Origin: Rhodococcoides fascians A44A
GTDB lineage: Bacteria > Actinomycetota > Actinomycetes > Mycobacteriales > Mycobacteriaceae
Direction of reading: 5' to 3'
NCBI RefSeq assembly: GCF_000760735.1
Contig: NZ_JMEX01000008.1
Span: 321,813 to 385,812, forward strand
DNA length: 64,000 nt
Shown: in pieces, positions 58,084-64,000 of the stretch
Layout of the letters: each line of letters opens with the position of its first letter
How positions within the stretch are numbered: position 1 is the stretch's first letter
Made by a program: the position numbers and the translations under genes
Notes under the pieces: model-generated
Seen by the model: the letters and a program-made list of their open reading frames with translations, nothing else
What the model was told of the DNA's origin: nothing
Databases searched by the model: none

Positions 58084-58953
58084 ATGGCCACCACAGCACA
58101 TTGGATCGAGGGCGCACGCCCGCGGACCCTCCCGAACGCCATTGCACCGGTTCTCGTCGGCACCGGCGCGGCGGCGTCGATCGATGGGGCCGTGTGGTGG
58201 AAAGCAGTGTTGGCGCTCGTCGTATCTCTCGCGTTGATCATCGGCGTCAACTTCGCCAACGACTATTCCGACGGCATCCGTGGGACCGACGACGAGCGAG
58301 TCGGGCCGTTGCGTCTCGTGGGCTCCGGTGTCGCGTCGCCGAGGGCAGTCAAGTCCGCTGCCATCGGATGCTTCGCCGTCGGCGCCGTCGCCGGGCTCGT
58401 CCTCGCGGCGACATCCGCGTGGTGGCTCGTGGTCATCGGCGTCGTCTGCATCGCAGGCGCATGGTTCTACACCGGCGGCAGCAAACCCTACGGCTACAGC
58501 GGGTTCGGCGAGATCGCAGTGTTCGTGTTCTTCGGTCTGGTGGCGGTGCTGGGAACTCAGTTCGTTCAGGCCGGCCGGATCGACTGGGCCGGTGTTGTCT
58601 CGGCGGTGGCCGTCGGCTCGTTCTCGAGCGCAGTTCTGGTGGCCAACAATCTGAGGGACATCGACACCGACCCGGATTCCGGCAAGAACACACTCGCGGT
58701 CCGGTTGGGAGACACCCGGACTCGCCTCGTGCACCTGGCGTTGGTCGTCGCTCCGTTCGCGGTCACCGTAGCGCTCGTCGCGCGCACACCGTGGGCCCTG
58801 ATCGCTCTGATCGCACTGCCGCTCGCCGCTCGGGCGAACAAGCCGGTCCGGTCCGGAGCAACGGGCCTCGCGCTGATCCCCGCCCTACGTGACTCCGGGC
58901 TCGCGATGCTGGTGTGGGGACTCACGACCGGCATCGCACTCGCCGTCGCCTAG
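58084..58953 (+). CDS. menA: 1,4-Dihydroxy-2-naphthoate polyprenyltransferase MenA
   Basis: Membrane prenyltransferase of 289 residues with about eight helices. The first Asp-rich motif [16 protein letters not shown] and the second [20 protein letters not shown] are UbiA/MenA hallmarks. It joins DHNA to the polyprenyl chain made by GrcC1. ATG at 58084, 58 bases after the Hsp70-like gene on the same strand. With the other men genes this completes the late pathway up to MenG and MenJ. Confidence 0.95.
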   Translation: MATTAHWIEGARPRTLPNAIAPVLVGTGAAASIDGAVWWKAVLALVVSLALIIGVNFANDYSDGIRGTDDERVGPLRLVGSGVASPRAVKSAAIGCFAVGAVAGLVLAATSAWWLVVIGVVCIAGAWFYTGGSKPYGYSGFGEIAVFVFFGLVAVLGTQFVQAGRIDWAGVVSAVAVGSFSSAVLVANNLRDIDTDPDSGKNTLAVRLGDTRTRLVHLALVVAPFAVTVALVARTPWALIALIALPLAARANKPVRSGATGLALIPALRDSGLAMLVWGLTTGIALAVA

Positions 58954-58992
58954 CCTGCCTCTCTGTCTGTCTGTCGCCCAGCCTGCTGGGGC

Positions 58993-59373
58993 TCAGCGCT
59001 CCTCGGGAACGAACGCACCGAGCAGGAAGTTGACGATCGAGATGATCAACGCGCCCCAGAACGCTGCGCCGAATCCGCTGATGAGCAGACCGTAATCGGT
59101 GGCGGTGGAGATCCACGCGCTGAGCATCAGCATGAGGGCATTGATGACCAGGGTGAACAACCCGAGCGTCAGAATCAGAAGCGGTAGCGACAGCAGCTTG
59201 ACCACTGGCTTGATGAATGCGTTCACGATCGTGAACACCGCGGCGATGCCCGCGAGGACCACCAGGTCCCATCCGGTGCCGCGCCCGGAGCTGGCCAGGT
59301 CGATGCCGTCGACCCACTGCGCCGCGAGCCAGATCGCAATTGCATTGATGACGAGCCGTACCAGGAATGTCAT
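58993..59373 (-). CDS. Phage-holin-family (four-helix) membrane protein
   Basis: Protein of 126 residues with four membrane helices (FLVRLVINAIAIWLAAQWVD, VVLAGIAAVFTIVNAFIKPV, LLILTLGLFTLVINALMLML, FWGALIISIVNFLLGAF). It matches the widespread superfamily IV holin-like proteins of bacterial chromosomes, which need not be phage-derived. ATG at 59373 has AGGG seven bases upstream. Function unknown. Confidence 0.82.
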   Translation of the reverse strand: MTFLVRLVINAIAIWLAAQWVDGIDLASSGRGTGWDLVVLAGIAAVFTIVNAFIKPVVKLLSLPLLILTLGLFTLVINALMLMLSAWISTATDYGLLISGFGAAFWGALIISIVNFLLGAFVPEER

Positions 59374-59422
59374 GCCCACACCCTATGCGAGCACACATCC
59401 TCGCCCCAGGACTCGAATCCGG

Positions 59423-59953
59423 TCACGACGCGAGACGCGCGCGCAATCCGTCCGGGTCGTCGAGAACTCCGTTCCGCTCGAGATCTCCGGCTCTGATCAA
59501 CCCGAGCAGGACGTGCTTGCAGCGAATTTCGGAGTCCTTGGCGGCAAGTGCCTCCACCAACGACAGTTTCAGTGCCTTCCTCGATGCCGACGCGAACGCG
59601 AGGTGCCCCGTCCTGCGCCCGAGCCATCCTCGTTTCTCGCTCCGTGGTCGATCGAGTGCCCCTGCACCGAACGACGCTTCCAGGCTTGCCCGCACTGCAT
59701 CGAGATCGATCCCGATCGAACCGAGCGCTTCGGCATCGCTCGCGCCGAGGGCGCCGCCGTCGGGTAACGACGTACGCACCGAATCGCGGGTGTATCCCTC
59801 GTCTTCGAGTACGGCCTTCAGGTCGCGGTCGGCAGAGGAAAGCACGCCCAGGAACACGTGCACGGGTTCGATCCGCGTCGCGTGCAGTTCTCGGGCCTCC
59901 GTCTGCGCGGCGAGGACTGCCATCCGCGCCTCGTCGGTGAATTTCTCGAACAT
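59423..59953 (-). CDS. Clp N-domain protein (no ATPase)
   Basis: Protein of 176 residues with a double Clp N-terminal repeat: FEKFTDEARMAVLAAQTEAR and, near residue 120, LAFASASRKALKLSLVEALA with CKHVLLGLIRAG. There is no AAA+ domain, so it cannot be a chaperone by itself; it may be an adaptor or a substrate-recognition protein. It follows the small HTH gene by 25 bases, so the pair is probably an operon. Confidence 0.85.
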   Translation of the reverse strand: MFEKFTDEARMAVLAAQTEARELHATRIEPVHVFLGVLSSADRDLKAVLEDEGYTRDSVRTSLPDGGALGASDAEALGSIGIDLDAVRASLEASFGAGALDRPRSEKRGWLGRRTGHLAFASASRKALKLSLVEALAAKDSEIRCKHVLLGLIRAGDLERNGVLDDPDGLRARLAS

Positions 59954-59978
59954 CGCCGTCCTCCCTACGTGTCGTGCG

Positions 59979-60188
59979 TCAGATGTTGTTGTGCTTCTTG
60001 TGCACTGCTTGTTTGCTCACGTCGAGCGAGTCGGCGATCGCCTGCCACGACCAGCCTTGCCTGCGTGCGTTCGTGACCTGAATCGCTTCGAGCCGCTCGA
60101 GGAGTCGCCGTAGGGCCAGTACCGCCCGGAGCCCTTCCTTCGGATCGGGGCTACCTGCCGCAGCCGCCAGAGTCGTTGCTTCCGTCAT
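59979..60188 (-). CDS. Small HTH protein paired with the Clp-N gene
   Basis: Protein of 69 residues. A helix-turn-helix is clear in GWSWQAIADSLDVSKQAVHK, close to the C-terminus, preceded by a helix (LRAVLALRRLLERLEAIQVT). ATG at 60188 lies directly beside two palindromic operators, so autoregulation is likely. The predicted promoter would give a leaderless or nearly leaderless transcript. Confidence 0.82.
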   Translation of the reverse strand: MTEATTLAAAAGSPDPKEGLRAVLALRRLLERLEAIQVTNARRQGWSWQAIADSLDVSKQAVHKKHNNI

Positions 60189-60191
60189 GTC

Positions 60192-60234
60192 GTCAACTTA
60201 AGTTGACATTGCCCTGTTGTCAACCCTGGTTGAC
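60192..60234. promoter_or_regulatory. Double palindromic operator GTCAAC-N4-GTTGAC
   Basis: Two copies lie 27 bases apart: GTCAACTTAAGTTGAC (60192-60207, perfect) and GTCAACCCTGGTTGAC (60219-60234). On the minus strand TTGACA (60218-60223) and TAAGTT, 17 bases apart, could form the HTH promoter, which overlaps both operators. The region also lies 30 bases before pepN. Confidence 0.7.
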
Positions 60235-60263
60235 GACAATGCCACTCCCTTAGGGTGGAACCC

Positions 60264-62714
60264 ATGACCGCGAACCTGACCCGAACCGAGACCAGACGCC
60301 GCGCCCGCCACATCACCGGCGTGTCGTATCGGGTCGAGCTGGACCTGCGGGAAGCATCCGAAGCCGGGGCGACCACCTTCGGCACCCGCACGACCCTCGA
60401 GTTCGACGCCACCACCGAAGCGACATGGTTGGACTTCATCGGTCCCGAGGTCCGTTCCGTGACCGTCGACGGCACACCCGTCCCCGTCGACCACGACGGT
60501 TCGCGCATCGGACTCATCGGCCTCGGTGGCCACCATGTAGTCGTCGTCGACGCAGTGGGTCGGTACAGCCGATCCGGCGAGGGGTTGCACCGGTTCGTGG
60601 ATCCCGCCGACAACGAGGTCTACCTCTACACGCAGTACGAGCCCGCCGACGCCAGACGAGTCTTCGCGAACTTCGAGCAGCCGGACATCAAGGCGCCGTT
60701 CGTATTCGAGGTACAGGCGCCCGAGAAGTGGCAAGTGCTGTCGAACCGCACCGGCACCAGATCCGGCTCCACCGTCACGTTCGAACCCACGTTGCCGATC
60801 TCCACGTACATCACGGCCGTCGCCGCCGGGCCGTACCACCGCGTCGACTCTTCCTGGCAGCGAGGAGAACTCACCGTACCGTTGGCTGCGCTGTGCCGCG
60901 CATCCCTTGCCGAACACTTCGACCCGGACGACATCTTCGAGATCACCAAGCAGGGCCTCGACTTCTATCACGATGCGTTCGACTTCCCGTATCCGTTCGG
61001 GAAGTACGACCAGATCTTCGTCCCGGAGTACAACCTGGGCGCAATGGAGAATCCTGGCCTCGTCACGTTCACCGAGTCCTACGTGTTCCGTTCCGCGGCA
61101 ACGGAAGCGCAGTACGAACAACGCGCCAACACCATCCTGCACGAGATGGCGCACATGTGGTTCGGCGACCTGGTGACCATGGAGTGGTGGGACGATCTGT
61201 GGTTGAAGGAATCGTTCGCCGACTTCATGGGCGCGTTCACCTCGGCTCGCGCAACGCGATTCTCCGACGCGTGGGTGAGCTTCGCCAACCGTCGGAAAGC
61301 CTGGGCCTACCTTCAGGACCAACTGCCGACGACGCACCCCGTCGTCGCCGACATTCCGGACCTCGAAGCAGCGAAGCTCAATTTCGACGGCATCACCTAC
61401 GCCAAGGGGGCCAGCGTCCTCAAACAACTTGCCGCATACGTCGGCGAAGACGCGTTCTTCGAGGCCTCGCGGCGTTACTTCGCGGAATTCGCCTACGGGA
61501 ACACCACGCTCGCGGATCTTTTGACCCACGCTTCGGCGGCGTCGGGACGAAACCTCGACGAATGGGCGTCGGCCTGGCTCCGAACGACGGGCGTGTCGAC
61601 GCTGTCCTACACCGGATCCGCCGTCGAACAGACCGATCCACGTCCGCACCGCCTCGCCATAGGACTGTACGACGAGGACTCCGACGGACACCTCGTGCGG
61701 ACCGGCCGTCACGAGATCGACATCACCGATGCAACCACACCCGTCGATCTACCCAGCGCTGCACTGACTTTGCTGAACGACGACGATCTCACCTACGCGA
61801 AGATCCGCTTCGACGACCGCTCGCTGGAGACGATCAGAACATCGCTCGGGCGTCTGATCGATCCCCTGGCGCGCGGGTTGGTGTGGTCGGCACTGTGGAA
61901 TGCGACGCGCGACGCCGAGCTGGACCCCGCGATCTACCTCGACATCGCGTCGAGATTCGCGGGATCGGAGCCGAAGGTAGGCATCGCGGGCGCGGTGGTG
62001 GCGAACAGCCAGTACGCAGTCGATCATTATCTGCCCGAAACCGGCTCGGCGGCGGCGGATTGGCTCGCAACGTGCTGGAGCAGGCTCGAAACCGCGGACC
62101 CGGGCAGTGACGCACAGATCGTCTGGTTCCGAGCGGTGGCGTCGGCGTCGCAGAGGTCGGATGTTCGGGCCGGGCAGATCGAGCGCGTCGTCGGCGGCAC
62201 CTTGCCGATCGAGGGAATCGATCTCGATTCCGAGCAGCGATGGCTGTTGCTGCGTTCGCTCAGCGCCCTCGGCCGTACCACCGTGGCGCGCCTCGATGCC
62301 GAGCTGGACACGGACGCGACGTCCTCCGGCCGAAACTCCTACCGTGCCGCCGTCGCCGCGCAACCGACGCCCGAGGCGAAGGCACGGGCCTGGGCCGACG
62401 TGATCGACTCCGACGAACTGTCCAACGACGCCGTCGACGCCACACTTGCCGGTTTCCGTGCCGGCGGCCGTGAGCTGTTGTCCTCGTTCGACGATCGCTA
62501 CTTCGACGTCATAGCCGACCTGTGGTCGACCCGCAGCATCGAGATCGCCCGCCGGCTCGTCGTAGGCCTGTTCCCGCAGCAGGATTCGACCGACGCCGCC
62601 GACGCGTGGCTCACGGCCCACGAGTGGGCACCGGCCGCGTTGCGCAGGCTCGTCGTCGAGCAGCGTGATCACTTGGCCCGGAGTATTCGCGTGCGTCGGG
62701 CGTTCAACCGGTAG
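60264..62714 (+). CDS. pepN: Aminopeptidase N (M1 family)
   Basis: Zinc metallopeptidase of 816 residues. Exopeptidase motif GAMENPG begins at residue 259 and zinc motif HEMAH at 293, with the third ligand glutamate in LWLKESFADFMG. The N-terminal beta domain and the C-terminal helical ERAP1-like domain (from about 520) are complete. It removes N-terminal residues from peptides. ATG at 60264 has AGGGTGG upstream. Its 3' end overlaps the convergent methyltransferase by 11 bases. Confidence 0.95.
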   Translation: MTANLTRTETRRRARHITGVSYRVELDLREASEAGATTFGTRTTLEFDATTEATWLDFIGPEVRSVTVDGTPVPVDHDGSRIGLIGLGGHHVVVVDAVGRYSRSGEGLHRFVDPADNEVYLYTQYEPADARRVFANFEQPDIKAPFVFEVQAPEKWQVLSNRTGTRSGSTVTFEPTLPISTYITAVAAGPYHRVDSSWQRGELTVPLAALCRASLAEHFDPDDIFEITKQGLDFYHDAFDFPYPFGKYDQIFVPEYNLGAMENPGLVTFTESYVFRSAATEAQYEQRANTILHEMAHMWFGDLVTMEWWDDLWLKESFADFMGAFTSARATRFSDAWVSFANRRKAWAYLQDQLPTTHPVVADIPDLEAAKLNFDGITYAKGASVLKQLAAYVGEDAFFEASRRYFAEFAYGNTTLADLLTHASAASGRNLDEWASAWLRTTGVSTLSYTGSAVEQTDPRPHRLAIGLYDEDSDGHLVRTGRHEIDITDATTPVDLPSAALTLLNDDDLTYAKIRFDDRSLETIRTSLGRLIDPLARGLVWSALWNATRDAELDPAIYLDIASRFAGSEPKVGIAGAVVANSQYAVDHYLPETGSAAADWLATCWSRLETADPGSDAQIVWFRAVASASQRSDVRAGQIERVVGGTLPIEGIDLDSEQRWLLLRSLSALGRTTVARLDAELDTDATSSGRNSYRAAVAAQPTPEAKARAWADVIDSDELSNDAVDATLAGFRAGGRELLSSFDDRYFDVIADLWSTRSIEIARRLVVGLFPQQDSTDAADAWLTAHEWAPAALRRLVVEQRDHLARSIRVRRAFNR

Positions 62715-63480
62715 GTTTCCGCCAGACCGACACGTGCTTGACGCTGTCCGATGTGAAATTCGACCGATCCCAACCGGCCCACCGACTCTCGAGCCTCATC
62801 CCGGCTATCCGGGCCATGAGGTCGAGCTCGGCGGGCCAGACGTAACGAAAGGGAATGCGGCGGAAAGACCCTGAGCCGTCACCGGAGACCGTCACATGAG
62901 TCGAGGTGAACTGTTGCGTGGCGACGTCGTACCGATCGAACCCGACATACCCACCGCCGTCGCCCGCATCGTTCACCGCGAACGGGACCGTGTCTTGACC
63001 GGGCGGTAGCCGGCGCACGTCCGGCACCCCGACTTCGACTAGGAATCGTCCACCCGGACGTAGGTGGGATGCGGCGTTCTCGAACACGGCCACCTGCCCG
63101 TCCTGAGTGGTCACATTTCCGATCGTGTTGAACACCAGACACACCAGGTCGAACTCACCGTCGACCTGTGTCGAGGTCATGTCTCCGATATGCACCTCGA
63201 CCGACTCTCCACCAGGTTTGGCTGCAATTCTCGACGCCATGGCACCGCTCAGCTCGATGCCGCTCACCCGTAGCCCGCGCAACGCCAGCGGTGCAGCGAT
63301 CCGTCCGGTCCCCACGGCGAACTCCAGGACCGGTCCATCCGCCAACCGCGCCAGCAGTTCCACCGCCGGATCGATTGCCGCAGAATCGTTCTCGCCTCCT
63401 GGATCGTCGTATCGCGCGGCCACGCTTTCCGGAAACCACCCGTCCATCGGATCGTCGGTGGAATCGTTGTTCACTGTCAT
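62704..63480 (-). CDS. Class I SAM-dependent methyltransferase
   Basis: Protein of 258 residues. SAM-binding loop VLEFAVGTGRIAAPLALRG, acidic strand end VSGIELSGAM and DLVCLVFNTIGNV are typical of this class. No substrate-binding motif is recognised. ATG at 63480. Convergent with pepN and divergent from the DUF222 gene. Confidence 0.83.
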   Translation of the reverse strand: MTVNNDSTDDPMDGWFPESVAARYDDPGGENDSAAIDPAVELLARLADGPVLEFAVGTGRIAAPLALRGLRVSGIELSGAMASRIAAKPGGESVEVHIGDMTSTQVDGEFDLVCLVFNTIGNVTTQDGQVAVFENAASHLRPGGRFLVEVGVPDVRRLPPGQDTVPFAVNDAGDGGGYVGFDRYDVATQQFTSTHVTVSGDGSGSFRRIPFRYVWPAELDLMARIAGMRLESRWAGWDRSNFTSDSVKHVSVWRKPTG

Positions 63481-63587
63481 AGTGGCCGGACGCTACACCC
63501 GTGGCGCGGTGCACTTCCAGCGCTTTTCGAGGGAAACCGCAGGTCGAACCGGCTTTCTGCGGTTCGTGTCGGACCCTCTCGGTATAT

Positions 63588-63603
63588 TCGAAAGTATGTT
63601 CGA
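63588..63603 (+). promoter_or_regulatory. LexA-type SOS box over the DUF222 start codon
   Basis: TCGAAAGTATGTTCGA differs from the mycobacterial SOS consensus TCGAAC(R)N(R)TGTTCGA at one position. The ATG of the following gene lies inside it, an arrangement seen for 13E12-type genes in related species. Confidence 0.65.
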
Positions 63604-64000
63604 TACGGGGGTTTCGGCGGGATCGAGTACGGCATGCGTGGCCGGCTTGGCAGGCTACGCCGCGGTATGCCGGGTACAGGAGAACATCGCCCGCGCCAGA
63701 ACGGTGGAAGCGGTGTGCGAAATCGCCGACATCCGCCTCACCGACGCCGACACCACTGGTGGTGATCCGTTGACCGTTCTGGCGCAGGTGGTCACCGAGG
63801 TGGCGGTGACGCTGGGCCTGTCGCAGAGCGCCACGCGACCGTTGCTGACCGTCGGACAAGAGCTGTCGCGGATGCCGCTCACAGCACTGCGGTTCGTCCT
63901 CGGCGGAATCGACTGGCCGCGGATCCAGGTACTGACCGCCGTGCTGGGCAAAGCATCCGATGCCACCATCGCAGCCCTCGAACACGAGGCCGTCGCTGCA
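63596..64000 (+). CDS. DUF222 (13E12 repeat family) protein, truncated at window end
   Basis: The first 135 residues of a protein that runs off the window. It starts MFDTGVSAGSSTACVAGLAG and has the DUF222 helix pattern GLSQSATRPLLTVGQELSRM, then IDWPRIQVLTAVLGKA. The family usually ends in an HNH endonuclease domain, which would lie outside this window. These repeat-like genes spread in actinobacterial genomes; the LexA-like box at the start suggests DNA-damage control. Confidence 0.8.
   Translation, partial: MFDTGVSAGSSTACVAGLAGYAAVCRVQENIARARTVEAVCEIADIRLTDADTTGGDPLTVLAQVVTEVAVTLGLSQSATRPLLTVGQELSRMPLTALRFVLGGIDWPRIQVLTAVLGKASDATIAALEHEAVAA

Overview
The window reads as a chromosomal segment of a high-GC, mycolic-acid-containing actinobacterium, most likely Rhodococcus or a close relative. 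The evidence is gene content and order: an mce lipid-transport operon, mycolate-type HadA/HadB dehydratases, a menaquinone cluster with MenJ and a mannosyltransferase, and a gene order that matches, from memory, the Mycobacterium tuberculosis rpmG-had-trpT-secE-nusG-rplK-rplA ... rplJ-rplL-mkl and menA/menE/pitA/menB/menC/menD/menG/menJ/grcC1/htpX neighbourhoods. hadC and the mycolate methyltransferases are missing, which fits short-chain mycolate producers. Many genes start with GTG, and stop/start overlaps of four bases are common.

Layout. (1) 26-6767: a small lipid-type locus with a KAS III (FabH-like) enzyme, an MMPL/RND exporter, an overlapping GNAT acyltransferase, and a large fusion of a class III aminotransferase with an acyl-ACP-reductase-like domain. 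(2) 6999-18868: a complete mce operon on the minus strand (ATPase Mkl, two YrbE permeases, MceA-F, two Mce-associated proteins). (3) 19185-28315: the ribosomal and secretion block on the minus strand (rplL, rplJ, rplA, rplK, nusG, secE, tRNA-Trp, hadB, hadA, rpmG, tRNAs Met, Thr and Tyr), interrupted by two plus-strand hydrolases. (4) 28494-58953: a loose menaquinone region (grcC1, menJ, menG, menD, menC, menB, menE, menA) mixed with htpX, a YajQ protein, an mgtA-type glycosyltransferase, pitA, DUF proteins, a GGDEF enzyme, an EAL enzyme, a PIG-L hydrolase, a drug-type ABC exporter, an AfsR-like regulator and an unusual Hsp70-like membrane protein. (5) 58993-64000: a small membrane protein, a Clp-N/HTH pair with a double palindromic operator, pepN, a methyltransferase, and the start of a DUF222 (13E12-type) gene carrying a LexA-like box.

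How the genes work together. The men genes supply all steps from isochorismate to partly saturated menaquinone except MenF and MenH. The thioesterase next to menC and menB is a good candidate for the DHNA-CoA hydrolase. The mce operon should build a self-contained ABC-type lipid importer. The left-hand locus is the best candidate for something undescribed: its domains suggest conversion of an acyl thioester to an aldehyde and then an amine, possible N-acylation, and MMPL export. That pathway is an inference from domains, not a demonstrated function.
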